A stretch of DNA of 8,172 nt, from contig CALKAH010000286.1 in the NCBI GenBank assembly GCA_937983315.1, positions 1-8,172 on the forward strand. Direction: 5' to 3'. The DNA is from an uncultured Acholeplasmataceae bacterium (GTDB lineage Bacteria; Bacillota_I; Bacilli_A; Acholeplasmatales; Acholeplasmataceae). The notes beneath the pieces are model-generated. The model was not told the origin of the DNA, made no database searches, and saw nothing but the letters and a program-made list of their open reading frames with translations. Both the position numbers and the translations under genes were made by a program. Every line of letters starts with the position of its first letter. The first letter of the stretch is position 1. Shown here in pieces: positions 1 through 8,125 of the stretch.

Positions 1-46
1 AGATCGTATTCGGTGACTGGAGTTCAGACGTGTGCTCTTCCGATCT
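1..46. other. Illumina TruSeq P7/index adapter remnant (artefact)
   Basis: Positions 13-46 match the read-2 side TruSeq adapter, beginning GTGACTGGAGTTC and ending CTCTTCCGATCT. Bases 1-4 (AGAT) match the end of the P7 flow-cell sequence, and bases 5-12 fill the 8-base index slot. None of this is genomic. A reading frame opened by the GTG at 32 would add five adapter-encoded residues (MLFRS) to the front of the HisD fragment, and these should be removed. The match is recalled from the well-known adapter sequence. Confidence 0.97.
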
Positions 47-874
47 GTGACTCCACCATCTCGCGATGGTAAAGTCAATCCCAATATTTTGGTTGCTGCA
101 AAACTCGCAGGCATTGATGCGATTTATAAAGTTGGTGGTGCTCAAGCAATCGGTGCACTTGCATATGGAACACAACAGATTCCAAAGGTGAATAAGATTG
201 TTGGTCCCGGTAACATCTACGTGGCTGTTGCGAAAAAGATGGTGATGGGAGATGTCGGCATTGACATGATTGCTGGACCTTCTGAAGTATTAATCATCGC
301 TGATGAAACAGCAAAAGCGAAAGAAGTTGCTGCAGATTTGCTTGCTCAAGCTGAGCATGATGTTTTAGCATCGTCTCTTTTAATCACAACATCACAAGAA
401 CTCGCTAATCGTGTTCAAGATGAACTTGAATCGATGATTCCATCCTTGAAACGTAGCGATATCATTCGTAAATCAATTGATCAATATGGTGCTATTGTGA
501 TGACACAAACACTCGATGAAGCAATTCAACTGGCCAATCAAATTGCCCCAGAACATTTAGAAATCATGACAGATCATCCATGGGACGTTTTTGATCGTAT
601 TGATCATGCAGGATCCGTTTTCTTAGGTCGCTACACACCAGAACCGGTAGGTGATTACGTCGCTGGACCCAATCATACATTACCCACTTCAGGAACTGCT
701 ACATTTGCATCTCCATTATCGGTGTATGATTTTGTTAAAAGAACATCGTATGTATCATATTCGGAAAAAGCACTAAGTGAATCATCATCCTACATTATTG
801 GATTAGCAGAAGCTGAAGGACTTGATGCACACGCTTATTCGATTAAGGTGAGACAAGATGAAAACAACCGTTAA
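47..874 (+). CDS. hisD: Histidinol dehydrogenase, 5'-truncated
   Basis: HisD is the zinc- and NAD-dependent cytosolic enzyme that oxidises L-histidinol through histidinal to L-histidine, the last two steps of the pathway. The insert begins inside the gene: 275 residues remain of a family that usually has about 430, so roughly the first 150 are missing and no native start is present. Visible family blocks are [12 protein letters not shown] at the cut end, [26 protein letters not shown] and [11 protein letters not shown]. The expected zinc ligands are present: Gln and His in QAEHD (codons at 347 and 356), Asp in [13 protein letters not shown] (653) and His near the end in DAHAYS (830). The catalytic Glu-His pair is in APEHLE (551 and 554). 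The frame is open to TAA at 872-874, and its last 17 nt overlap hisC. The product identity is very secure; only the 5' end is lost, to the library adapter. Confidence 0.97.
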   Translation: MTPPSRDGKVNPNILVAAKLAGIDAIYKVGGAQAIGALAYGTQQIPKVNKIVGPGNIYVAVAKKMVMGDVGIDMIAGPSEVLIIADETAKAKEVAADLLAQAEHDVLASSLLITTSQELANRVQDELESMIPSLKRSDIIRKSIDQYGAIVMTQTLDEAIQLANQIAPEHLEIMTDHPWDVFDRIDHAGSVFLGRYTPEPVGDYVAGPNHTLPTSGTATFASPLSVYDFVKRTSYVSYSEKALSESSSYIIGLAEAEGLDAHAYSIKVRQDENNR

Positions 875-1889
875 ACCCAATCGACAAGTCGAATTCTTAA
901 AACCCTATCGCGTGGATCAAACGTTTTATCCCATCCTTTTGGATGCTAATGAAACATCTAATATGCTCTATCAAGATGGAATTTTACTCACAGATATTGC
1001 ATTCCATCGTTATCCAGATCATGAAGCGACAACTCTACGAGAAAAACTATCAACATGGCTTAAGGTGGATGCCAATGATATCGTTATTGGTAACGGATCA
1101 TCTGAATTGATTGAACTGATCTTTAAGACATTTTTAACCCAAGGTGATCGCGTCATAGCGTTTGAACCCACATTCAGTATGTATCACGTGTATGCGGATT
1201 TATATGGCATGACGTATCGGGGTGTAAACTTTGAGAAAACAAGTGAATCATCCATGAGTGCGATGATTCAAGCCATTCAAGAAGATAAACCTGCGATTAT
1301 CTTTCTATGTACACCGAACAATCCCACAGGTTTTCAGTTCAAAAAAGAAGATATTATACGCTTACTGACATCAACACAAGCGCTTGTTGTCATTGATGAA
1401 GCATATATCGAATTTGCTGATCAACGTGAAAGCATGACAAACGACATAACAAAGTATCAACATGCATGTTTACTGCGTACATTTTCGAAGGCATTTGGAC
1501 TCGCATCCATCCGTTTAGGGTATATGATTGCCCATCAAGAGGTCACACAATGGATTCATCGCGTTCGATCACCCTATCATGTCAATCAAATCTCACAAGC
1601 GATTGGATGTCTGGCACTAGAGCGTACATTTGAGATGATCAATCATGTTCAACACGTGGTCGATGAAAGAGAACGAGTGTATCAAACACTAGTCAATCTG
1701 GGATTACCTGTCGAACCATCAAAGGGTAATTTTATCTACATCAAACCACAAGCATTACGCTTAAGTGATGGACTCAAAAAACGAGGTATCATCATTCGCG
1801 AGTGGCCAGATGGATCATCGCGTATCACCATTGGTCTACCTGAAGAAAACAATAGTCTGATACAAGCAATCAAGGAGATTATCTCATGA
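858..1889 (+). CDS. hisC: Histidinol-phosphate aminotransferase
   Basis: HisC is a cytosolic PLP enzyme that moves an amino group from glutamate to imidazole-acetol phosphate, giving histidinol phosphate. The 343 residues are close to the usual 350-360 of this class I/II (fold-type I) aminotransferase. The N-terminal substrate segment LDANETS is followed by the cofactor-binding Asn155 in TPNNPTG, Asp180 and Tyr183 in VIDEAY, the Schiff-base Lys211 in TFSKAFGLA, and the carboxylate-binding Arg322 in SSRITIGL. The start at ATG 858 has an AAGGTGAG ribosome site at 845-852 and lies inside the 3' end of hisD, so the two are probably translationally coupled. The stop TGA (1887-1889) overlaps the hisB start. 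Related aminotransferases can act on aromatic amino acids, but the his-operon position makes HisC the clear assignment. Confidence 0.97.
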   Translation: MKTTVKPNRQVEFLKPYRVDQTFYPILLDANETSNMLYQDGILLTDIAFHRYPDHEATTLREKLSTWLKVDANDIVIGNGSSELIELIFKTFLTQGDRVIAFEPTFSMYHVYADLYGMTYRGVNFEKTSESSMSAMIQAIQEDKPAIIFLCTPNNPTGFQFKKEDIIRLLTSTQALVVIDEAYIEFADQRESMTNDITKYQHACLLRTFSKAFGLASIRLGYMIAHQEVTQWIHRVRSPYHVNQISQAIGCLALERTFEMINHVQHVVDERERVYQTLVNLGLPVEPSKGNFIYIKPQALRLSDGLKKRGIIIREWPDGSSRITIGLPEENNSLIQAIKEIIS

Positions 1890-2467
1890 GAATATCAAAT
1901 CAAAAAAGAACAACAAAAGAAACAGATATCGCATTATCCTTCAATCTTGATGGAAAAAAAGAGATCAACATACAAACAGATATCCCCTTTTTCGATCATA
2001 TGCTTGAACTTTTCGCATTTCATGGAGGATTTGATTTAACGATTCTCGCAAAGGGAGACGTCCAAGTCGATGATCATCACACCGTTGAAGATGTAGGTCT
2101 TGTTTTAGGACAAGCTTTTCGTGAAGCAATCGGTGACAAACAAGGTATTGAACGATATAGTTCATTATATCTTCCAATGGATGAAGCACTTGTACGTGTA
2201 GTAATCGATATTTCAAATCGTCCACTCCTCGTTTTTCAAGCTGATTTTAATCGAGAACGTATTGGGGGATTATCACTAGAGAATGTCCATGAGTTCTTAA
2301 AATCATTTGCAACCGAAGCGCGTATCACACTTCACATGAGTATGATCGATGGTATCAATGATCATCACAAGGTTGAAGCTCTTTTCAAAGGATTAGGACG
2401 TGCATTAAAGATAGCGACACGAAAGGTATCAGAGGATTTACCATCCACAAAAGGAGTTCTTGTATGA
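1886..2467 (+). CDS. hisB: Imidazoleglycerol-phosphate dehydratase (monofunctional)
   Basis: HisB removes water from imidazole glycerol phosphate to give imidazole-acetol phosphate, the substrate of the preceding gene's product. The family binds two manganese ions through repeated His/Glu motifs, and these are visible here: FFDHML (His38), FHGGFD (His46), DDHHTVED (His64, His65, Glu68) and NDHHKVEALFK (His160, His161, Glu164), ending in the usual GLGRAL helix. At 193 residues it has the length of the stand-alone dehydratase. The N-terminal HAD-type histidinol-phosphate phosphatase domain of the E. coli fusion protein is absent, so that step must come from another gene outside the window. ATG 1886 overlaps the hisC stop (ATGA) and is preceded by AAGGAG at 1872-1877. 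The stop TGA overlaps the hisH start. Confidence 0.97.
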   Translation: MRISNQKRTTKETDIALSFNLDGKKEINIQTDIPFFDHMLELFAFHGGFDLTILAKGDVQVDDHHTVEDVGLVLGQAFREAIGDKQGIERYSSLYLPMDEALVRVVIDISNRPLLVFQADFNRERIGGLSLENVHEFLKSFATEARITLHMSMIDGINDHHKVEALFKGLGRALKIATRKVSEDLPSTKGVLV

Positions 2468-3066
2468 ATGTCATTTTAGATTATGATTCCGGAAATCTAG
2501 ACTCAGTATTACGTGGTTTTACTCAAGCTGGAATACCGACAATCATCTCAAAGGATCCTGAAGTCATCAAGAAAGCAACATCGCTTGTCTTGCCAGGCGT
2601 TGGTGCTTTTGGAGATGCCATGGATGCACTCAAACGTTCAGGTCTTATCCCATATATTCTTGATCATGTTAAGCAAAACAAGTCTCTCTTTGGCATTTGT
2701 CTTGGTATGCAACTTCTTTATGAATGGGGATATGAATATGGTCAACATCAAGGTCTTGGACTCTTAAAAGGAGAAGTTGATAAGCTTGATATTTCACTGA
2801 AAGTTCCTCATATGGGATGGAACTCACTTGAAATCATGAAAGAAGATCCCTTATTAAAGGGATTATCCGAGGGTGATTATGTCTATTTTGTTCACTCATA
2901 CTATGTGAAATCGCCGATGGATGATGTTTTAGCAGGGACAACCTATGGTGTGTTTATTCCCGCTGTTGTTCGAAATAAGAACATCATAGCTACACAATTT
3001 CACCCCGAGAAAAGTGGAACGATTGGTCAACGTATTTTAAATAATTACCGAGAGGTGATTGCATGA
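2464..3066 (+). CDS. hisH: Imidazole glycerol phosphate synthase, glutamine amidotransferase subunit
   Basis: HisH is the class I glutaminase half of IGP synthase. It splits glutamine and passes ammonia through a tunnel to HisF, encoded two genes downstream. The catalytic triad is intact: Cys79 in GICLGMQ, and His180 with Glu182 in QFHPEKSG. Other family blocks are DYDSGNLDSV at the N terminus, LPGVGAFGDAM (oxyanion region), QGLGLLKGEV, PHMGWNSL and YFVHSYYV. The 200 residues are the normal length for bacterial HisH. The start at 2464 forms an ATGA overlap with hisB and has AAAGGAG at 2450-2456. The stop TGA overlaps the hisA start in the same way. The product should be cytosolic and work as a 1:1 complex with HisF. 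Confidence 0.97.
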   Translation: MNVILDYDSGNLDSVLRGFTQAGIPTIISKDPEVIKKATSLVLPGVGAFGDAMDALKRSGLIPYILDHVKQNKSLFGICLGMQLLYEWGYEYGQHQGLGLLKGEVDKLDISLKVPHMGWNSLEIMKEDPLLKGLSEGDYVYFVHSYYVKSPMDDVLAGTTYGVFIPAVVRNKNIIATQFHPEKSGTIGQRILNNYREVIA

Positions 3067-3770
3067 ACATTTTTCCTGCAATTGATTTACGTGATGGTAG
3101 GTGTGTAAGGTTAATGCAAGGTCAATTTGGTCAACAAAACATCTATGATATTGATCCAGTAAACATGGCCAAACACTATGAACAAGAAGGAGCTCGTTAT
3201 TTGCATCTTGTTGATCTCGATGGAGCAAAAGAAGGACATCCTAAGAATGCTGATATTATTCTTCGCATTAGACAAAAAGTTTCCATGTTTATTGAGGTCG
3301 GTGGAGGAATACGAGATATCCAAATAGCAGCTATGTATTTGAATGCAGGTATTAATCGTATCATTATTGGAACTCAAGCTATTGAAGATGAACAATTTTT
3401 ATCATCATTGATCACATTATATGGTGAGCGTATCGCTATTGGTCTCGATGTAAAAAATGATGAAGTCATGGTGAGAGGTTGGTTAACAACGACGAGCGTT
3501 AAGCTTTCTGATATGCTCATTAAGTTGGAGTCCTTAGGTGTCAAAACGCTCATCTGTACGGATATCGAAAAAGATGGTATGCTCAAGGGAACAAATCTTG
3601 ATTTATATCAACGATTGAAATCAAAAACAACCATGAATGTGATTGCATCAGGTGGAATTACTTCGCTTCAAGATATGACTAAATTGAAGAAAATAGGTGT
3701 TGAAGGTGCAATCATTGGTAAGGCACTTTATGAGAAACGTTTAAGTTTAAAGGAGGTTCTCGCATGTTAA
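3063..3770 (+). CDS. hisA: ProFAR isomerase (phosphoribosylformimino-5-aminoimidazole carboxamide ribotide isomerase)
   Basis: HisA opens the aminoaldose ribose of ProFAR to the aminoketose PRFAR in an Amadori rearrangement, feeding the HisH-HisF complex. The 235 residues form a single (beta/alpha)8 barrel. Catalytic positions known from the family are visible: Asp8 in FPAIDLRDG, Asp129 in IGLDVKND and Thr166 in [10 protein letters not shown]. The phosphate-binding loops EVGGGIRD and ASGGIT are also visible in the two half-barrels. The ATG at 3063 overlaps the hisH stop (ATGA), with AGAGGTGA at 3051-3058 as ribosome site. The 3' end overlaps hisF by 7 nt. HisA and HisF are paralogues; the [12 protein letters not shown] segment and the IEKDGM motif separate this one from HisF. 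Confidence 0.96.
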   Translation: MNIFPAIDLRDGRCVRLMQGQFGQQNIYDIDPVNMAKHYEQEGARYLHLVDLDGAKEGHPKNADIILRIRQKVSMFIEVGGGIRDIQIAAMYLNAGINRIIIGTQAIEDEQFLSSLITLYGERIAIGLDVKNDEVMVRGWLTTTSVKLSDMLIKLESLGVKTLICTDIEKDGMLKGTNLDLYQRLKSKTTMNVIASGGITSLQDMTKLKKIGVEGAIIGKALYEKRLSLKEVLAC

Positions 3771-4522
3771 CAAAACGCATTATTCCATGCCTTGATGTCA
3801 AACAAGGACGCGTCGTCAAAGGTAAAAAATTTGATGATTTGCGTGATGTTGATGATCCTGCAGCACTGGGAAAAAAATACAGTGATGAAGGCGCAGATGA
3901 ACTTGTTTTCTATGATATTACCGCCTCTTCAGATGAACGTAAAATATCACTTGACTTTGTTGAGTCCGTAGCAAAAAACATTAATATACCCTTTTGTGTC
4001 GGAGGAGGAGTCAACACGATTGATGATTTCACGGCGATCTTAAGAAAAGGTGCAGATAAAATCTCAGTGAACACCGGAGCCGTCTTAAATCCAAGTTTAA
4101 TTGAAGAAGCTTCACGCAAATTTGGAGCACAATGTGTGGTACTTTCCATTGATGCGAAAAAAAATGAACAAGGATCCTATGATGTCTACATCAAAGGTGG
4201 TCGAGTGAATACCCATATGGATGCCATTCAATGGGCAAAACGTGGAGTTGAACTCGGTGCTGGAGAACTCGTGATTAACTCAATTGATGCCGATGGGATG
4301 AAACAAGGTTATGATTTAGAATTATTAAGACGTATCACAGCATGTGTCTCTGTTCCAGTTATAGCATCAGGTGGAGCTGGATCGATGGATGATTTTGTTA
4401 ACTGCTTCAAAGATACAGAAGTTGATGCAGCACTTGCAGCATCCGTTTTTCATTACAATGAGATTGATATCAAAACATTAAAAAAGACCTTGAGTGATCA
4501 AGGGATACCCATCAGAAAGTGA
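3764..4522 (+). CDS. hisF: Imidazole glycerol phosphate synthase, cyclase subunit
   Basis: HisF is the cyclase half of IGP synthase. It uses ammonia from HisH to convert PRFAR into imidazole glycerol phosphate and AICAR, the latter returning to purine synthesis. The 252-residue protein is a complete (beta/alpha)8 barrel. The two catalytic aspartates sit exactly where the family has them: Asp11 in [14 protein letters not shown] and Asp130 in LSIDAKK. Phosphate-binding stretches are FCVGGGVNT and [12 protein letters not shown], and the [17 protein letters not shown] block is typical. The start at ATG 3764 is supported by the strongest ribosome site in the operon, AAAGGAGGT at 3749-3757, and lies inside the end of hisA. 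The stop TGA is at 4520-4522. Confidence 0.97.
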   Translation: MLTKRIIPCLDVKQGRVVKGKKFDDLRDVDDPAALGKKYSDEGADELVFYDITASSDERKISLDFVESVAKNINIPFCVGGGVNTIDDFTAILRKGADKISVNTGAVLNPSLIEEASRKFGAQCVVLSIDAKKNEQGSYDVYIKGGRVNTHMDAIQWAKRGVELGAGELVINSIDADGMKQGYDLELLRRITACVSVPVIASGGAGSMDDFVNCFKDTEVDAALAASVFHYNEIDIKTLKKTLSDQGIPIRK

Positions 4523-4530
4523 GAATGTCT

Positions 4531-5157
4531 ATGAAGATAAACATTGATCAACTCAATTATAACCAAGAAGGATTGATTCCTGTCGTTGTTCAGGAATCAA
4601 CAACAAAGCAAGTCCTCATGCTTGCCTATATGAACGAAGAAGCGTTAGACATAACGCTAACAACCAAACAAGCAACCTACTACAGCCGTAGTAGAAAATC
4701 TCTATGGGTCAAAGGTGAAACCTCAGGAAATACACAGCGTGTCGTTAGTATGTCTTATGATTGTGATGCAGATAGCCTACTCTTGATGGTTGAACAAACT
4801 GGCGTCGCATGTCATACCGGTGAGATGAGTTGTTTTCACAATCCGTTGACTCAAGAAGAAAACAAACCCCAATTATCTTTACTTGAAAAACTCTATCAAA
4901 CCATTGAAGAGCGGAAAACAAATCCTGTTGAGGGATCTTACACAACGTATCTATTTACCAAAGGAATCGATAAAATACTTAAGAAAGTTGGAGAAGAAAC
5001 AGCAGAAGTTATCATTGCTGCTAAAAACCACAGTTCATCCGAGATGACCTATGAGATCAGTGATTTAGTGTATCATACCTTGGTTCTCATGGTTCAAGAA
5101 GGCGTTAAACTTGATCAAATTGAAACGGAGTTAAAACGAAGAGAAAAGAAGTCATAA
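4531..5157 (+). CDS. hisIE: Bifunctional phosphoribosyl-AMP cyclohydrolase / phosphoribosyl-ATP pyrophosphatase
   Basis: This fusion protein performs pathway steps 2 and 3: its C-terminal HisE half hydrolyses PR-ATP to PR-AMP, and its N-terminal HisI half opens the adenine ring. In the HisI domain (about residues 1-105), [11 protein letters not shown] is followed by metal-binding Asp77, Asp79 and Asp81 in DCDAD, and by zinc-ligand Cys78, Cys94 and Cys101 in ACHTGEMSC. The HisE domain (about 115-208) has the MazG-like helical signature: [25 protein letters not shown] (Glu155, Glu156, Glu159) and Asp178 in ISDLVYH. The start is ambiguous. GTG 4519 overlaps the hisF stop and ATG 4525 is also in frame. 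ATG 4531 is preferred because it gives the usual [11 protein letters not shown] beginning and places AAAGTGAG (4516-4523) at a normal distance. It is the last gene of the operon. Confidence 0.95.
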   Translation: MKINIDQLNYNQEGLIPVVVQESTTKQVLMLAYMNEEALDITLTTKQATYYSRSRKSLWVKGETSGNTQRVVSMSYDCDADSLLLMVEQTGVACHTGEMSCFHNPLTQEENKPQLSLLEKLYQTIEERKTNPVEGSYTTYLFTKGIDKILKKVGEETAEVIIAAKNHSSSEMTYEISDLVYHTLVLMVQEGVKLDQIETELKRREKKS

Positions 5158-5179
5158 ATCCCTTTGGTGGGATTTTTTT
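5156..5179 (+). terminator. Rho-independent terminator of the his operon
   Basis: A 7-bp inverted repeat, AAATCCC (5156-5162) and GGGATTT (5169-5175), flanks the 6-nt loop TTTGGT, and a run of seven T covers 5173-5179. The 5' arm overlaps the hisIE stop codon TAA (5155-5157), so the operon ends as compactly as possible. With only three G-C pairs the stem is modest, and some readthrough into the transporter gene is possible. Confidence 0.75.
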
Positions 5180-5218
5180 ATGTTTATTCACATGATTTCA
5201 CAAAGATATGCAAAAGTG

Positions 5219-5248
5219 TTGGTCTTTATCATACATTCTTGATATAAT
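5219..5248 (+). promoter_or_regulatory. Sigma-A type promoter with extended -10 for the RND gene
   Basis: A perfect TATAAT lies at 5243-5248 and is preceded by TGA (5240-5242), which makes an extended -10 element. A partial -35, TTGGTC (5219-5224, three of six consensus bases), stands 18 nt upstream. Transcription should start near 5254-5256, leaving an untranslated leader of about 50 nt before ATG 5304. The weak -35 is compatible with the strong extended -10. The assignment is from pattern only. Confidence 0.75.
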
Positions 5249-5257
5249 CAAACGTGT

Positions 5258-5277
5258 CCGACCGAACGGTCGGTCGG
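5258..5277. promoter_or_regulatory. TetR-type palindromic operator at the transcription start
   Basis: Two perfect 7-bp arms, CCGACCG (5258-5264) and CGGTCGG (5271-5277), enclose AACGGT. A nested GACCG/CGGTC palindrome lies at 5260-5271. Fifteen of the 20 bases are G or C, which stands out in the AT-rich surroundings. ACCGA/TCGGT-type palindromes are common binding sites of TetR-family repressors that control efflux genes. The site begins just after the predicted +1, where a bound repressor would block RNA polymerase. As RNA it could also form a 5' hairpin. No regulator gene is in the window, so the TetR assignment is inference. Confidence 0.7.
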
Positions 5278-5291
5278 CAAGTGTTCACCTC

Positions 5292-5297
5292 AGGAGG
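5292..5297 (+). promoter_or_regulatory. Ribosome binding site that fixes the RND start
   Basis: AGGAGG lies six bases before ATG 5304. The in-frame ATG at 5298 directly abuts it and is too close to be used. Upstream in-frame starts such as ATG 5208 lie before the -10 box, so they would not be on the transcript from this promoter. Confidence 0.85.
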
Positions 5298-5303
5298 ATG
5301 ACA

Positions 5304-8125
5304 ATGAGTTCATATAGCGTAAGAAAACCAATCACGGTATTGATGGGAATTCTCATCATTATGGTTTTAGGTATATTTTCAGTCACGCGGTTACCTTTAA
5401 CATTATTTCCAGAAATAGAATTACCATTTATCGTTACGGTCACAGACTATGCAGGAGCTTCACCACAAGATGTCGAAGAAGACATTGCAAACCCCATTGA
5501 AGCTGCAGTGTCGACCATTGGTAATTTCCAAGAAGTATCATCGATCTCCAATGAAAACTTTGGTATATCGATCATCACATTTGCTGAATCTGCCAACATG
5601 GACACCGTGGTCATTGAATTAAGAGAGCTTATCAATAATATTGATTTTGCTGATGGCGTGGGTAATACCAGAATTCTACGTATTAGCCCAGATATGTTAC
5701 CTGTGATGACGGTCACACTTTTTCGTGATTATGATGAAGTTTTAACCGATGAAGAAGCGCTGATTCAAAACACAGAATGGATTAATCGCGATCTCTTACT
5801 CGATCTTCAATCGATTCCTGGTATTGCTGATGTGAGTGTTTCAGGTGCTGCAGATGTTATTCTAGAAATCGATTTAGATCCAGCAATTTTAACAACATAT
5901 GGCTTAACACATCAAGGTGTTCTTGAAATCATCGAAAGACAAAATGTGGGTGGACTTATCGGAGTCGCATTAGATAATGGCGAACTACGCCTACTTTATT
6001 TAGGTGATCGTCCAAACTCCTTATCTGATATTGAAAACTTACCGATTGCTTTTGATGGATCAGAAATTATTCGCATCAGTGATCTCGTTAAAGCAGATGG
6101 TATTCGTTATGTGAATGCAAACACCGATGTCTATTCAAAGATCAATGGTATTCAAGGTATTCAAGTTGCATTTACCAAACAATCCGATTACGGGATTACG
6201 GAAGTTACACAAAATATAATTGAAAAGCTTGATATGGTCATGGAACGAGAAGGTGAAAATGCTCATTACACCATCTTACTTGATCAAGGAGAATATATTA
6301 ATCAATCGATTAGTTCGGTTCTTCAAAACATTATTTTTGGAGCCATCTTAGCCATCATTGTTCTTTTCTTATTCTTAAGAGATATCAAACCGACATTGAT
6401 TGTTGGTTTAGCTATTCCCATTTCAGTCATTGCTGCATTCATGTTGATGTATTTTAGCAATGTCAGTCTAAACCTTGTCTCCATGGGTGGATTGGCATTA
6501 GGTATCGGGATGCTAGTTGATAATTCGATTGTTGTTATTGAAAATATCTATCGCATGATCGGTGAAGGCAAGTCGAAAAAAGAAGCAGCCATTGCTGGTG
6601 CACATCAAGTTGTAGGTGCTATCACCGCATCGACACTGACAACCGCAGCAGTCTTCCTTCCAATCTTCTTTATTGAAGGTTTTATTGCTGAAATCTTCAT
6701 TAGTATGGCATTAACCATTGCGTATTCATTAGGTGCATCTCTATTTATTGCATTAACCCTTGTTCCTACCATGGCATCACGCATGTTATCGGATCAAAAG
6801 GTTAAAAAAGAAGGAAAGATGCTTCACGGATTTAAAAAGATCTATGAAAAATCTGTCACGTGGACGATTCATCATCAACTCATCACGATTGTTACTGTTC
6901 TCCTTTTATTAGGTGGCATGGTATGGGCAGTTGCATCCAAAGGATTTATCCTCCTGCCACAATCCGATGAAGGATCAATTCATGTAGATGTGACATTTAC
7001 ATCGCTGACATCATTTGATGCAAAAGCAGCATATGCAGATGCATTAACAGAATTGATTCGTGAAGATAGCGACGTTGAAACAGTCTCTGCATCCATTGGT
7101 GGTCAAAGTGGATTTGGACGCATGATGTTTAGTTCAGGCTCATCAAATTTACAAATGACCGTGAACTTAAAAGACAATCGTGATCAGTCAACGGCAGACT
7201 ATGCACAAACACTTATCGATGTGATTGCAGGATTTGATGTGGATTTAATCCCGGGACTCGATGAATCCAATATTATTGAGATTACAGTTGATGCCCAAAA
7301 TAGTACAGCTGCGCTCGCAGGTGCAGAAGGTATTAACATCAAAGTGAGTGGCTATGACTTAGAAACGCTTGAAGCAATTTCTAATGATTTGGTGGTTCTA
7401 TTATCTGATATTGAAGGTGTAACCAAAATTGATGGGGGAATCACACAAGGTGCAGATTCCATCAAGGTTACTGTTGATATGGATCAAGCCATGGTTTTTG
7501 GCTTAACGCATCAAGATATTATGGATAGTATCTCATTCCTATACACCAATCTTGAAAGTTTAGGCGCAACAGCATCACTTGTTGTCAATATTGAAGGTAT
7601 CGAATATGAACTTAACTTACCCTCGGATACAGTATCGGGTGGTATCACATTTGATGTGTTTGGTGATTATGAAAACTTCTTATCAGGCATTCGTTTGTTT
7701 GATGTTGCAACACAGCAGATGATCAATCGTTATATCGAAACATCAGGACAAAGCATATACGTCCTCAATGCGATGTTACCCGGTTATGTCATGGGAGATC
7801 CGATTAACTTTGTTGTCAATCCTTATTTAAAAGTCACAGCAGGTGAGATTGTTTTAGATCCTTTCTCACTTGATCCAACCCTTGTCAGCTTGTCTCCTGC
7901 ACCTCTTGTTGAGGATACAGATTCTTCGGTTGCTTCATTATCGAAAGTCACTGGATTTGCAGTGATTAATACGGATGGAACCAATCGCTACTTGAATGTC
8001 ACTGCAGAAATTGAAGATGGCTATAATGTAACACGAGTTGGTACGGTTGTCGCTGATGCTGTGAACGAGTATCTAAAGACAGATGCATATCAAACGTATG
8101 GAGGAGGATATGCAGTCACACTTGA
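5304..8125 (+). CDS. RND-family efflux transporter (AcrB/SwrC-like), 3'-truncated
   Basis: This is the inner-membrane pump of the resistance-nodulation-division superfamily, a proton-driven exporter; its substrate cannot be read from the sequence. It begins MSSYSVRKPITVLMG, with TM1 at about 10-28, followed by the porter signature YAGASPQDVEEDIANPIE. TM2-TM6 lie at about 343-359, 364-385, 391-415, 436-457 and 466-488. TM4 carries GMLVDNSIVVIENIY with Asp406 and Asn407, where AcrB has two Asp. TM7 lies at about 526-546 and is followed by the second large extracytoplasmic domain. Within that domain, about residues 800-872 look like an insertion of roughly 70 residues compared with the matching place in the first domain. 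Only 940 codons are genomic. The last TM segments (8-12) are missing, and the apparent ending DRKSVV plus TAG is adapter. The gene has its own promoter, operator and AGGAGG site, so it is independent of the his operon. In Firmicutes such pumps work without an outer-membrane channel; SwrC of Bacillus is an example. Confidence 0.93.

Noticed and set aside
47..52. The first genomic bases GTGACT repeat the start of the adapter at 13-18, which might suggest a duplicated adapter or chimera.
   Set aside because: Translated, they continue the expected HisD block VTPP followed by DGKVNP, so they are real gene sequence and the match is chance.
1965..2225. Minus-strand open frame of 86 codons inside hisB.
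   Set aside because: It lies entirely antisense to a well-conserved gene, has no ribosome site of note and no recognisable motif; it is a by-product of hisB codon use. The other antisense frames at 3037-3586, 3910-4149, 4745-4945 and 5447-5716 were rejected for the same reason.
2513..2767. Plus-strand open frame of 84 codons inside hisH in another frame.
   Set aside because: The overlapping hisH frame carries the complete catalytic triad and family motifs, and this frame has none.
5208..5303. In-frame upstream extension of the RND protein starting MQKCWSLSYILDII.
   Set aside because: It begins before the -10 box, has no ribosome site, runs through the operator palindrome and lacks resemblance to RND N termini. 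AGGAGG before ATG 5304 explains the start.
5180..5303. Possible riboswitch or small RNA in the his-RND gap.
   Set aside because: Apart from the terminator, promoter, operator and ribosome site, only about 40 unexplained bases remain. No conserved aptamer-like pairing is visible beyond the operator palindrome itself.
47..8125. CRISPR arrays, insertion sequences, tRNA or rRNA genes, phage genes, or a hidden novel system.
   Set aside because: The insert is almost wholly filled by seven histidine genes and one transporter. No direct-repeat arrays, terminal inverted repeats, transposase motifs or cloverleaf sequences were seen on either strand.
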